Assembly: GCA_023264875.1 (NCBI GenBank)
Contig: JAHFUX010000011.1
Span: 1 to 44,191 of the forward strand
DNA: 44,191 bases
DNA from: Nitrosarchaeum sp.
GTDB lineage: Archaea; Thermoproteota; Nitrososphaeria; Nitrososphaerales; Nitrosopumilaceae
Direction: 5' to 3'
Shown: one piece after another, positions 1-8,415 of the stretch
How the letters are laid out: the number at the start of each line of letters is the position of its first letter
Numbering within the stretch: the stretch's first letter is position 1
Program-made: the position numbers and the translations under genes
The notes under the pieces: generated by a model
The model's input: only the letters and a program-made list of their open reading frames with translations
Told to the model about the DNA's origin: nothing
The model's database searches: none

Positions 1-151
1 AATCAGATTGAATAGTTCTTCCTGTTTCATGAAAATATTTATGTTCAATTTCTTTTAATTTTTCTAATATTTTTTTATTTTGTACTTTTTTTATCTTTAA
101 TTTAATTTCTTTATACTCTGCAACAAGTCTTCTGATTTCAGATTTTTTCAT
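1..151 (-). CDS. Partial unidentified lysine-rich small protein (N-terminus only)
   Basis: An open frame starts with ATG at 151 and runs off the left edge, giving 50 residues that begin MKKSEIRRLVAEYKEIKLKI. It is strongly charged (Lys/Glu rich) and predicted to be helical, possibly coiled coil. Its ATG lies one base beyond the stop of coaBC on the same strand, so it is probably the last gene, or a continuing one, of the CoA operon. I do not recognise the family, and the C-terminus is not in the window. Confidence 0.55.
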   Translation of the reverse strand, partial: MKKSEIRRLVAEYKEIKLKIKKVQNKKILEKLKEIEHKYFHETGRTIQSD

Positions 152-152
152 T

Positions 153-1445
153 TTAAGTTTTTAGTCGTTGCTCTATTTCTTTTCTGATAAATTTGGCAAT
201 TTTTTCTTTTTTTACCCATCCTGAAGAAATTACTTTATGTGAATCTATAACTAACACTTCATTACTTTCAGAATTTTTTTTATATCTAATTGAACCTATA
301 TCATTTGCAACGATCATATCTGCAGCTGATTCATTCATTTTTTTCCTAGATAGTGTAATCAACTCATTTTTTGAAAGATTTGTTTCTGCTTTGAAACCAA
401 CCAAAAAAACATTTTTTTGATATTTTTTAATCTGATCAATGATTTTTGGTGCTTTCTTGAGGCTAATTTTTATTTTATTTTTGGTACTTTTTATTTTATT
501 TTTACTAGGGTTTTCTGGAGTATAATCTGATATAGCAGCTGCCATTATTACTATATCAAATTCTTTACTCATCTCTTTTTTCACAACATCGAACATTTCT
601 TTACTTGTAGAAATTTTAATTATTTTTGCACCACTTGGTGTTTTTTCAATTCCAGGACCATAAACTAATGTGACTTTAGCTCCTGATGATATTAATTCTG
701 AAGCCAACAATACACCAGTTTTTCCTGAACTTTGATTTGTAATTACACGAATAGGATCAATATACTCAATTGTTGGTCCCGCAGTCATTAACACTTTTTT
801 ATTTTTTAAAATAGATGAAAATCCAAATTTTCTTAATACATACTCTAAAACATCTTCTGGTTCAGATGCTTTTGCTTTTCCTTCAATCATTTGTGGTGTT
901 AGGAATTCAATTTTATTTTTTAAAAACTCCACATTCTTTTTTACAGCTACATTATCGTACATGGCTGCATGCATAGCAAGACACATCAAAATTGGAATCT
1001 TTGATCCAAATCCTACTGTAAGAACTGTTGATATTGGTGTATCATCAATACCGTTAGCTAATTTTCCAAGTGTATTTGCAGTAGCTGGATATACTATGAT
1101 AAGATCTGATTGATTATAATCTGCTAATTTGATATGTTCTAATTCTCCTGTTAATTTTGTTATAACTTCGTTTCCAGTTGCCCACTTGAAATAATCTGGC
1201 TGTACTAGTTTTGTGACTGCGTCACTTGTAACACAGGTTACATCAGCACCATGTCTCATTAGTAATCTTGCTAACTCAATTGCTTTGTATGCTGCAACAC
1301 TTCCTGCAACACAAAGAACAATTTTTTTCTCAGAGAGTTCAACACCATAAGAACCTACAATATCTAATGAAGGATGATTCTTTTTCTTGATAATTTTCTT
1401 TTTAGCTACCAATTTGTTCTCGTAATTTTTTAAACTCATTATCAT
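153..1445 (-). CDS. coaBC: Bifunctional phosphopantothenoylcysteine decarboxylase / phosphopantothenate-cysteine ligase
   Basis: This protein performs the two CoA steps after 4'-phosphopantothenate: condensation with cysteine, then FMN-dependent decarboxylation to 4'-phosphopantetheine. It has 430 aa, the usual length for the fusion. The N-terminal flavoprotein half shows the FMN-binding GSVAAYKAIELARLL stretch, a likely catalytic His in GELEHIKLA and PATANTLGKLANGIDD. The bacterial PxMNxxMW motif is represented by LAMHAAMYDN, where His replaces Asn. The CoaB half shows TAGPTIEYIDPIRVITNQSS followed by GKTG, then AAAISDYTP and VGFKAET. The start is uncertain: ATG at 1445 or 1439, or TTG at 1412, overlaps panB by 44, 38 or 11 nt. 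It is the fourth gene of the CoA operon. Confidence 0.93.
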   Translation of the reverse strand: MIMSLKNYENKLVAKKKIIKKKNHPSLDIVGSYGVELSEKKIVLCVAGSVAAYKAIELARLLMRHGADVTCVTSDAVTKLVQPDYFKWATGNEVITKLTGELEHIKLADYNQSDLIIVYPATANTLGKLANGIDDTPISTVLTVGFGSKIPILMCLAMHAAMYDNVAVKKNVEFLKNKIEFLTPQMIEGKAKASEPEDVLEYVLRKFGFSSILKNKKVLMTAGPTIEYIDPIRVITNQSSGKTGVLLASELISSGAKVTLVYGPGIEKTPSGAKIIKISTSKEMFDVVKKEMSKEFDIVIMAAAISDYTPENPSKNKIKSTKNKIKISLKKAPKIIDQIKKYQKNVFLVGFKAETNLSKNELITLSRKKMNESAADMIVANDIGSIRYKKNSESNEVLVIDSHKVISSGWVKKEKIAKFIRKEIEQRLKT

Positions 1446-2241
1446 CCATTGAAAACCAATTCTCTTGAGCAGGAAATGTGCCTAATTCTATATCATTTTT
1501 ATAGTTTTCAAGTGCTTTTACAATGTCCTCAGATAAATTCAAGTATCTTTTTGCAAATCTTGGTTTGATTTTTTCAAACATGCCCAACAAATCTTGTACA
1601 ACTAATACCTGACCATTACAACCAACACCTGAACCAATTCCAATAGTAGGTACCCTGATAGTTTCAGAAATTATTTGTGCAACTTCATGACTTATCATTT
1701 CTAATGCAATACTGAATACACCAGCTTCTTCAATCTCTTTTGCATCTTCAATTAGCTTTATTGCAGTATCTTTTGTTCTTCCTTGTACTTTATATCCTTC
1801 TGATAACATTGTTGTTTGCGGTTGTAAACCAATATGACCCATTACTGGAATTCCAACATCTACAATTGCACTGATTGTTTCTGACATAGAAATTCCCCCC
1901 TCAAGTTTTACTGCATCAGCTCCTGCTTGTATTAACCTCCCTGAATTTTTTATTGCATCTTCAATACTTGCTTGATATGACATAAATGGTAAATCTGCAA
2001 CCAACAAAGAATTTTTTCTTGCTCTGCTTACTGCTTCTGTAAACATACACATTTGTTCCATTGTTACAGGAATAGTATTTTCATAACCAAGCATTACCAT
2101 TCCTGCACTATCTCCAACAAGTAGCATATCTATTCCAGATTTATCACATAATGATGCAAGTGTATAATCATAACTCGTAATTGCTGAGATTTTTTTTCCA
2201 TCTTTTTTCATTTTAATAATATCATAAACCGATTTATGCAA
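1402..2241 (-). CDS. panB: 3-methyl-2-oxobutanoate (ketopantoate) hydroxymethyltransferase
   Basis: PanB transfers a hydroxymethyl group from methylene-tetrahydrofolate to 2-oxoisovalerate, giving ketopantoate, the first committed step to pantothenate/CoA. The length, 279 aa, is normal for the family. It has the family signatures SYDYTLASL, GIDMLLVGDSAGMVMLGYE, ADLPFMSYQ, AGADAVKLEGG, GHIGLQPQ and VPTIGIGSGVGCNGQVLV. The likely catalytic Glu lies in IALEMISHEVA. It overlaps the upstream phosphopantothenate synthetase gene by 8 nt and the downstream coaBC by up to 44 nt, which implies one mRNA and translational coupling. Ketopantoate reductase is not in the window. Confidence 0.95.
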   Translation of the reverse strand: MHKSVYDIIKMKKDGKKISAITSYDYTLASLCDKSGIDMLLVGDSAGMVMLGYENTIPVTMEQMCMFTEAVSRARKNSLLVADLPFMSYQASIEDAIKNSGRLIQAGADAVKLEGGISMSETISAIVDVGIPVMGHIGLQPQTTMLSEGYKVQGRTKDTAIKLIEDAKEIEEAGVFSIALEMISHEVAQIISETIRVPTIGIGSGVGCNGQVLVVQDLLGMFEKIKPRFAKRYLNLSEDIVKALENYKNDIELGTFPAQENWFSMDDNEFKKLREQIGS

Positions 2242-3004
2242 TATGTGACCTCCTTGTTAGATTATCTCTAATTTCAATAATATTATCTGAGAGATTTTTT
2301 TTGTTATTAAAATCATGAACAATTTTTTCAAGTATTTTTTTATTCTTGTTTGATAATTTTTTACATGTTATAGTTAACAAATCCATTGCTCGTGTAACGT
2401 TATCTACTATTGTTATGTTGGCAGTTTGTGAAGTTCTTGAAAGTGGATTTAGATCAAATGTTATGACTATTTTTCCCGCTCTTCTTAATGCCATAGTTCT
2501 ATCACCATCTTCTAATGGAACAATCACCACATCCGCTGCAAAAATCCCATTTTTATCAACTATTCTTCTTGCTGAATCTAATCCTGGTAATGTAGTTGAT
2601 AAATTACGATTTGTACCTAAAATTTCCTTTGCGCCACTCTTTTTGAGAGTCTTTATGATGTTCTGTTTTCGTTTCTCATTAGCATAAAATAGGTTTACTT
2701 CGATTTTTGCCCTTGATGTGTTTGCAAGTCTAACTATTTCTTTTGGACATAATGCAGCAATATTACCGTTGACAGAAATTACAGATAAATCTGCCAAAAG
2801 AATTTGTGCAGCAGCCGCTTTGATTGCTAGTTTTGCAGTCCTGCTTGTTTTTTCACCAAGCAAATAATCAAAAGCTTCTCCTCTACCATGTGCTAGGAGA
2901 CCTTCTTTAGCTACTAATCCCTGATCAAATCCAGTAACAAGTTTTTCTCGAATTAAAAGAGACTTTACTCTAGGATGAGATTTTGGAATTAAAGACATCG
3001 ACAT
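2234..3004 (-). CDS. 4-phosphopantoate-beta-alanine ligase (archaeal phosphopantothenate synthetase)
   Basis: This is the archaeal enzyme (DUF137/COG1701 family) that joins 4-phosphopantoate to beta-alanine with ATP and replaces bacterial pantothenate synthetase. It has 256 aa. Recognisable family blocks are IPKSHPRVKSL, LAHGRGEAFDYLLGE, a run of alanines near residue 63 (KAAAAQILLAD), VISVNGNIAAL, and VIVPLEDGDRTMALRRAGK. It begins 4 nt after the pantoate kinase stop and overlaps panB by 8 nt. The start could be either of two nearby ATG codons (3004 or 2998). Pairing with pantoate kinase is the expected archaeal arrangement. Confidence 0.93.
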   Translation of the reverse strand: MSMSLIPKSHPRVKSLLIREKLVTGFDQGLVAKEGLLAHGRGEAFDYLLGEKTSRTAKLAIKAAAAQILLADLSVISVNGNIAALCPKEIVRLANTSRAKIEVNLFYANEKRKQNIIKTLKKSGAKEILGTNRNLSTTLPGLDSARRIVDKNGIFAADVVIVPLEDGDRTMALRRAGKIVITFDLNPLSRTSQTANITIVDNVTRAMDLLTITCKKLSNKNKKILEKIVHDFNNKKNLSDNIIEIRDNLTRRSHIA

Positions 3005-3008
3005 TCAA

Positions 3009-3923
3009 TTAATTACTGAGTACTCTTGCTCCAAGATTATCTAATTCTGATCTTATGATTATTCCCTCAGGATATTTTTCTAGAATTTGTAGAACATGCT
3101 TTTCTTTTTCTTTTGGTATCATTGTAAAAACAGTTTCACCAAAGAGTGCAACACCACATTTTATTCCATTTGAAGCAAATTCATGAATTAAATTTTCCAT
3201 CCTCAAAGTCATTACTTGAACATATTTTGCAAATTCCAAAGACATATCCTGAAAATGTTCATAATTCTTTGATTCTAATAACCTATTTACCATTTTTCCA
3301 CCAAGACCATTAATTTGAGAAAGTCGTTCTTTGATGAACTTATTTGTTGAAATTGGTGAAAAACAAATCATAATTATGGAAATATCTTTTGTGTTAATTT
3401 TTTCGACTTGACCTATTCCTGGCGCTCCCGGTTTAACTCTTATTTCAAAACCACCATGATATGATGCCAAAACATCACCTAATCCTGTCTTGCAATTTAT
3501 CTCTGCATTATGTGCAATCTGACCAATAACTGTCTGATCTAATCTTGTTTTAAGTGCATGATCTAGTGCATATGATAATGATAATGCCACAGCACTACTA
3601 GAACCTAAACCATACCCAACTGGTATGGTGATCTTATGTTGAATATCAAAAAATATATTTTTAAAATCTCCAAGCTTCAGAAATTCATTTAATACATATT
3701 CTGAAACATCTGTCTTATCTGATTGATAACCTATAGTAGTAATTCTAAAGTTAGAATTTTGATTAATTCTAGGTAAAATATTGATATGGGTAGTAACTCC
3801 TTCTCTAATTGAAAATCCTGCTCCCATGGAACCTAATTTTTCAGGATTTTTTTGATTATTTTCCTCTAAGTAAGCTTTGAAAAAACCTGTAATATGTGCA
3901 GGACAAAATGCAGTTGCCTCCAT
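3009..3923 (-). CDS. Pantoate kinase (GHMP kinase family)
   Basis: It phosphorylates pantoate to 4-phosphopantoate, the archaeal first step after PanB and the reductase. The protein is 304 aa, and the GHMP ATP-binding glycine/serine loop is visible as VGYGLGSSSAVALSLSYALD near residue 105. The start MEATAFCPAHITGFFKAY matches the COG1829 pantoate kinase type (A-P-A-H-I-T-G-F-F pattern). It is the first gene of the minus-strand CoA operon. A TATA-like element 29 nt before the ATG and the lack of a ribosome binding site suggest a leaderless mRNA. Co-linearity with the next three CoA genes makes the assignment firm. Confidence 0.92.
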   Translation of the reverse strand: MEATAFCPAHITGFFKAYLEENNQKNPEKLGSMGAGFSIREGVTTHINILPRINQNSNFRITTIGYQSDKTDVSEYVLNEFLKLGDFKNIFFDIQHKITIPVGYGLGSSSAVALSLSYALDHALKTRLDQTVIGQIAHNAEINCKTGLGDVLASYHGGFEIRVKPGAPGIGQVEKINTKDISIIMICFSPISTNKFIKERLSQINGLGGKMVNRLLESKNYEHFQDMSLEFAKYVQVMTLRMENLIHEFASNGIKCGVALFGETVFTMIPKEKEKHVLQILEKYPEGIIIRSELDNLGARVLSN

Positions 3924-3947
3924 TAATCTCAGTTTAAATTTTACACA

Positions 3948-3957
3948 AAATATAAGA
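3948..3957 (-). promoter_or_regulatory. TATA-like promoter element for the CoA operon
   Basis: On the minus strand the sequence reads CTTATATTTT, centred about 29 nt before the pantoate kinase ATG at 3923. That spacing fits an archaeal TATA box with a leaderless transcript. It lies in the 65-nt divergent gap shared with the AbrB-PhoU gene. Confidence 0.5.
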
Positions 3958-3988
3958 ATATGGCTTAAATTAATTATATTAGTATAAA

Positions 3989-4969
3989 TTGACTAAATTC
4001 ATTCGACGCCTACAAAGGATTGGTAGTAGCATCCTAGTTTCATTACCTAAAGAATGGGTAGTTGCCAATAATCTAGATAAAAGTAATGAAGTTGAGCTAG
4101 AAACTGGGCAAGATACCATCTCAATTTCTGCAAACAAAGAAATGCGTCCTACAAAAGAACTTGTAATTTCATATCCATTACCTAAAGATGAAAATATTGT
4201 AGCTGACATTACTGGAGCTTATCTTTTAGGATATGACATTATACAAATCACTTCAAAATCAATCATACCTGGTGAGGATAGAGAAAAAATACGAAACTCA
4301 ATGAGACGATTAGTTGGTATGGAGATTATTGAAGAAGATGCTTCAAATATTAACATGCAATTTCTTTTAGATGCTACAACTCTAAATCCAGAAAAAATTC
4401 TAAAAAGAATAAGTTCTATTGCACTTGGAATGTATGATGATGTATCAAATGGATTAATTTTAGACGATAAATCTAATTTACAAACATTATCAAAAAGAGA
4501 CGTTGAGGTTAACAGACAATATTTTCTTCTAGTACGTTTAATCAGGAGTACACTTGTTGATAAAAAATTAGCCAATGTATTTAATTTAGAAAATATTGAT
4601 ATTTTAGATTACAGGGTAGCTGCTAACCTTTTAGAAAATGCGGGTGATACAATAGTTGAACTTGCTAATTTTATTTATAATTCTTCTTTATCTAATGAAC
4701 ACCTAAAGAAAATTTTTGATATAGTACAAAATTTTAATATTCTTGCAGAAAAATCTATTGATGCTTTTACCAAACCTGATAGACGATTAGCCATAGAAGC
4801 TATATCACTACATAAAAAATATCAAGAAAATCTTTCTAAATTAAGAACTACAATAGGAAATAAAAAACAAATCCCTATTGATCTTCTTGATCTTGTTTAT
4901 ATGTTTGAGCGAATTGCAAAATCTTGGGCTGATGTTGCAGATCTTGTACAACCTATTTACAATAAATAA
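3989..4969 (+). CDS. AbrB-PhoU domain phosphate-type regulator
   Basis: The protein is 326 aa with a TTG start. Residues 1-45 (TKFIRRLQRIGSSILVSLPK) form a SpoVT/AbrB swapped-hairpin DNA-binding domain. Residues from about 120 to the end are helical and resemble a PhoU repeat pair. Proteins of this architecture are archaeal PhoU-like phosphate uptake regulators (COG0704). PhoU-type proteins normally adjust phosphate transport; no pst genes lie nearby, so the target here is unknown. It is divergent from the CoA operon and convergent with the Nudix gene with no base between the two stop codons. Family confidence is high; the exact role is inferred. Confidence 0.8.
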   Translation: MTKFIRRLQRIGSSILVSLPKEWVVANNLDKSNEVELETGQDTISISANKEMRPTKELVISYPLPKDENIVADITGAYLLGYDIIQITSKSIIPGEDREKIRNSMRRLVGMEIIEEDASNINMQFLLDATTLNPEKILKRISSIALGMYDDVSNGLILDDKSNLQTLSKRDVEVNRQYFLLVRLIRSTLVDKKLANVFNLENIDILDYRVAANLLENAGDTIVELANFIYNSSLSNEHLKKIFDIVQNFNILAEKSIDAFTKPDRRLAIEAISLHKKYQENLSKLRTTIGNKKQIPIDLLDLVYMFERIAKSWADVADLVQPIYNK

Positions 4970-5485
4970 TTAATACAATTTCTTTTTTACAGCATATGTC
5001 AATACTGCACAAATTGTTTTTGAATCCTGTATTTTTCCATTTCTTATCATCGAAATTACTTTTTTAAGGTCTATCTTTACAACAGATAATATTTCATCCT
5101 CATCTAGATTCAAATCTGCAATTTTCTTTAGTCCTGAAGCTACAAAGCAATGAATAGCCTCAGTATTGTAGCCTATGGATGGATAGTAAGTAATTAACGG
5201 TGTCATTTTTTTAGCTCTATACCCAGTTTCCTCTTCTAATTCTCTAAATGCACATTTCTTTGGGTCTTCTCTTTTTTCTAGAGTTCCTGCAGGAATCTCA
5301 ATTACATATCCGTGAGGAAATCTATGTTGTTTTACAAGAATTACTTTATTATTTTCATCAAATGCTAACATTGCAGCTGCTCCTCTGTGCTCTATCATCT
5401 CTCGTTTAACTTTTCTACCCTCAATTACTAAATCATAAACACTCAGACCTAAAATTTTCCCTTCATAGATCTTTTTCTTTTTCAT
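4970..5485 (-). CDS. Nudix hydrolase, ADP-ribose pyrophosphatase-like
   Basis: The protein is 171 aa and carries a full Nudix box at about residues 68-90: G-T-L-E-K-R-E, seven residues, then RELEEETGY, matching GX5EX7REUXEEXGU. The preceding VKQHRFPHGYVIEIPAG block is typical of the ADP-ribose/nucleoside-diphosphate-sugar pyrophosphatase branch. It probably hydrolyses ADP-ribose to AMP and ribose 5-phosphate with Mg2+. Its stop abuts that of the convergent PhoU-like gene, and it starts 25 nt beyond the stop of the Lrp-like regulator on the same strand, so those two may be co-transcribed. Exact substrate cannot be read from sequence. Confidence 0.87.
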   Translation of the reverse strand: MKKKKIYEGKILGLSVYDLVIEGRKVKREMIEHRGAAAMLAFDENNKVILVKQHRFPHGYVIEIPAGTLEKREDPKKCAFRELEEETGYRAKKMTPLITYYPSIGYNTEAIHCFVASGLKKIADLNLDEDEILSVVKIDLKKVISMIRNGKIQDSKTICAVLTYAVKKKLY

Positions 5486-5510
5486 ACCTAATTCTAAATT
5501 TTGTTATTAT

Positions 5511-6413
5511 TTAATTTGTTTGATATGAAAGATGAAGCGTAGATGATTTTTTGGCATCATTAATAGCTTGTTCTAACCATTTTAATGGAAAAGATATCTT
5601 TTTTGGAATAAATAGATCTGCAGACCTTACATTATCCATATTTCTAACTCTTTGAGTTAATTCATCCATTTCAAATATATCGTGACTATACATAAATAAC
5701 ACAATTTGATTTTTTGCAATAAATGGTATCTGCATATATGACTCATGAAACTCACCATTCATTTTTTCTAATGTTTCTCTAAGATCTCCTTCAATCCAAG
5801 CAAGTATGGCATGTGGAATAAAATCTTCAATTTTTGTTGGATCATAAATTACTGTAAATTGAATACCGTCATTTTCTTGTAGTTTATCAATACATCTTGT
5901 GACAGTTTTTGTAGATAATCCTGTATTTTTTGATATATTTTCAATTTTTTGTCTTGGTTCTTTTATTAACAGTTTTAAAATTTCCAAATCTGTTTTAGTT
6001 AAATTGGAATCAAATCCTGGATTTTCTGCTTCAAAAATAGATAATATTCTAACATCTTTCATTAATTTATTTGCAAGTATGATTTTTTGTTGCAAATTTT
6101 CTTTTACTACAATACTACAAACTGTAATTCCACCAACACATGGTACAACAAAAAATGGCTCTCCAACCAAACTAATTTGCTCTAAAATCTCTTTGATGTT
6201 TTGACCTGAGACTACTATATACAAAACACCAAATCCCAAAACTGGTGGCTCAACTTTAATGGTAAATTTCTCAATTATCTTTCTGTCCTGCATTTTTTTA
6301 ATTCGTGCTCTAATAGCACCTCCTGAAATCCCTAATTCTTTTCCAATCTGTCTATCTGCTTCTCTACAATTATTCAAGAGCCTGCTTAGAATTTTGATGT
6401 CTAAATTGTCCAA
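5511..6413 (-). CDS. Lrp/AsnC-like transcriptional regulator with two helix-turn-helix domains
   Basis: The protein is 300 aa. The N-terminal HTH (residues 1-50: DNLDIKILSRLLNNCREADR, then IGKELGISGGAIRARIKKMQ) is of Lrp/AsnC type. A second HTH lies near residues 138-185 (TKTDLEILKLLIKEPRQKIE, then NISKNTGLSTKTVTRCIDKL), so two DNA-binding units are joined in one chain with sensing-like segments after each. The start is TTG at 6413, supported by a Shine-Dalgarno-like AGGTGAG at 6417-6423, one of the few clear ribosome sites here. It is divergent from the ABC exporter operon and may regulate it. No ligand can be assigned. Confidence 0.8.
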   Translation of the reverse strand: MDNLDIKILSRLLNNCREADRQIGKELGISGGAIRARIKKMQDRKIIEKFTIKVEPPVLGFGVLYIVVSGQNIKEILEQISLVGEPFFVVPCVGGITVCSIVVKENLQQKIILANKLMKDVRILSIFEAENPGFDSNLTKTDLEILKLLIKEPRQKIENISKNTGLSTKTVTRCIDKLQENDGIQFTVIYDPTKIEDFIPHAILAWIEGDLRETLEKMNGEFHESYMQIPFIAKNQIVLFMYSHDIFEMDELTQRVRNMDNVRSADLFIPKKISFPLKWLEQAINDAKKSSTLHLSYQTN

Positions 6414-6472
6414 TCTCTCACCTGAACTACCTTCATACTGTTTGTAAGTTACTTATAAAATATAAAATTGTC

Positions 6473-6490
6473 TATAATATTAGTATTATA
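6473..6490. promoter_or_regulatory. Inverted repeat between the Lrp-like regulator and the ABC operon
   Basis: The sequence TATAATATTAGTATTATA is a perfect 7-bp inverted repeat with a 4-nt spacer, in the 117-nt divergent region. It sits upstream of the TATA-like ATTAAATATT (6501-6510) that precedes the permease GTG by 26 nt. It could be an operator for the neighbouring regulator, but in such AT-rich DNA a chance match is quite possible. Confidence 0.35.
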
Positions 6491-6530
6491 CATAAAATAC
6501 ATTAAATATTAGACTATTTCTAATCTTCTT

Positions 6531-7718
6531 GTGGAATACCGACTACGTTTAGCAAAAAGAATGCTATTTAACAAAAAAGGAAGTCTCATTGGTGCAGTTT
6601 TAGCTGTGACAATTGGAATTTTAGTAATTCATGTTAATTTTGTAATTTTTCAGGGGTTGTTTGATGCAATTGTCAGAGATATCTCAAATTATAGAAACGG
6701 TGATGTTTTAATTACAGACGAGGAAGATTACATCGATAAATCGGATCAAGCCCTAGTTAATTGGTTTGAAAGAATTCCATATGTAGAAGCGGCTACTCCA
6801 CGGTTGTCATCGACGGCATCAATTAACATGACAAAATTTGGCACATTACATGAAGAAACAAGAATTCCTATTGTAGGAGTTGATCCATTACGAGACATTC
6901 GAGCTTCTACTGTACATGAGACTGTATCTGAAGGACAATATGTTTTTTCAAGAAATTCTATTGTATTAGGTTCCAATGTTGCAAGAGATCTTGGAGGTGC
7001 TCAAGTAGGTGATAGTCTAAAAGTAAAGATTATTGATAGATATGGACAAGATCAAATCAAAAGACTGGTAGTTACTGGAATAGCAAAATCACCTGGCGGT
7101 CAAGGTTTTGATTACAGTGTTGTTGTTCACATTGATACTTTACGTGATTTAATGAATAGAGATGGCGATACAGGTTCAATTATGGTAAAACTAAATGATC
7201 CATCTAAAGCAAGTGATGTGAAAAATTTCTTTTTAGCTGCTTTTCCTAACGATGATTTTATTGCAGAAACAATAGAAGAATCTGCTGAGGAGCAACTAGC
7301 AGGATTTAGATCTGGTATTGCAATGATAAACATGATTGGATATTTTGGAATGATGTCATCAGCATTTGCTATTGTTACAATTCAAATGATGTTAGTTAAT
7401 GGAAAAACTAGAGAAATAGGTGTAATGAGATCAATAGGTGCAACAAGAAAAGACATTTTAATTATTTTTATTTTTCAAGGAATGATAATTGGTGCAATTG
7501 GTGCTGGAGTTGGAACCGCAGCAGGTTTAGGCTATACATTTTATGCAAAGGAAACAAAAATGTCATTTAACAATAGCCTCCCACTAGAAGTGAGCTATAA
7601 TTGGGAAAAAATTATTCAGACTGCTGTATTATCATTTATTTTAGCGATAATTGCTTCACTATACCCATCGTATAGAGCAACTAAACTATTACCAGTGGAG
7701 GCGATGAGAACTGTCTAA
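6531..7718 (+). CDS. MacB/FtsX-type ABC transporter permease
   Basis: The protein is 395 aa with a GTG start. One transmembrane helix lies near residues 18-40, then a large extracellular MacB periplasmic-core-like domain (about 45-255), then three helices near 265-290, 315-345 and 365-385. The C-terminal end SLYPSYRATKLLPVEAMRTV is the classic FtsX/MacB motif. Such permeases work as dimers with a LolD/MacB-type ATPase, moving lipoproteins, peptides or lipids, or acting as mechanotransmitters. The ATPase follows directly, then an extracellular partner. The substrate is unknown. Confidence 0.9.
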   Translation: MEYRLRLAKRMLFNKKGSLIGAVLAVTIGILVIHVNFVIFQGLFDAIVRDISNYRNGDVLITDEEDYIDKSDQALVNWFERIPYVEAATPRLSSTASINMTKFGTLHEETRIPIVGVDPLRDIRASTVHETVSEGQYVFSRNSIVLGSNVARDLGGAQVGDSLKVKIIDRYGQDQIKRLVVTGIAKSPGGQGFDYSVVVHIDTLRDLMNRDGDTGSIMVKLNDPSKASDVKNFFLAAFPNDDFIAETIEESAEEQLAGFRSGIAMINMIGYFGMMSSAFAIVTIQMMLVNGKTREIGVMRSIGATRKDILIIFIFQGMIIGAIGAGVGTAAGLGYTFYAKETKMSFNNSLPLEVSYNWEKIIQTAVLSFILAIIASLYPSYRATKLLPVEAMRTV

Positions 7719-8415
7719 AGTACTTGAAATTAGTAATTTGAGTAAAATTTACGGAACCGACGAAAATAAGGTAAAAGCATTGGATAATGTCTCATTTTCA
7801 ATTAATAAAGGAGAATTTGTATTAATTGTTGGCAGCTCTGGTTCAGGAAAATCTACTTTACTTAACATGATAGGACTATTAGATCGTCCAACAAATGGTA
7901 AGGTCTTCATTGATGAAACAGATACAACAAATCTAACAGATGATAAAATCTCATCATTTCGAAACAAAAAATTAGGATTCATCTTTCAATTTTCAAATCT
8001 TTTAACTGATCTGACTGTTCTTGAAAATGTATTATTGCCAAGGGAAATTGCAGGAACCAGTGATTCTGCAGAAAAAAATGCTATAGAATTACTAAAAGCA
8101 GTTGGATTAGATGATCAAATTAACAAAAGAGCAAATAAAATTTCAGGTGGGCAGGCACAAAGAGTAGCAATTGCTAGAGGATTGATAAACAATCCTTCGA
8201 TTGTTTTAGCTGATGAACCAACTGGCAATTTAGATTCTGTCACATCTGAAAAAATAATTCAATTGATGAAATTAATGGCAAAAAAACTAAATCAAACATT
8301 TATTGTCGTTACCCACGACAGACAACATTTTGGAGATGTTGATAGAATAATTACAATTAAAGATGGAAAAGCATTTGAAGGAAATTTACCATCTGAGATG
8401 GGGGTTTTAGCATGA
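7711..8415 (+). CDS. MacB/LolD-type ABC transporter ATP-binding protein
   Basis: This ATPase powers the preceding permease. It has Walker A GSSGSGKST, Q-loop in FIFQFSNLLTDLTVLEN, signature ISGGQAQRVAIARGL, Walker B IVLADEPTGNLDS and switch His in VVTHDRQHF, so it is complete. The simplest start is TTG at 7738, but that removes the first strand. Reading back in frame to CTG at 7711 gives SKVLEISNLSKIYG, the usual family N-terminus. GGAGG at 7697-7701 lies 9 nt before CTG and there is no other usable start codon before an in-frame stop. I therefore give 7711, with an 8-nt overlap with the permease. The stop overlaps the next ATG (ATGA). Confidence 0.9.
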   Translation: MSKVLEISNLSKIYGTDENKVKALDNVSFSINKGEFVLIVGSSGSGKSTLLNMIGLLDRPTNGKVFIDETDTTNLTDDKISSFRNKKLGFIFQFSNLLTDLTVLENVLLPREIAGTSDSAEKNAIELLKAVGLDDQINKRANKISGGQAQRVAIARGLINNPSIVLADEPTGNLDSVTSEKIIQLMKLMAKKLNQTFIVVTHDRQHFGDVDRIITIKDGKAFEGNLPSEMGVLA

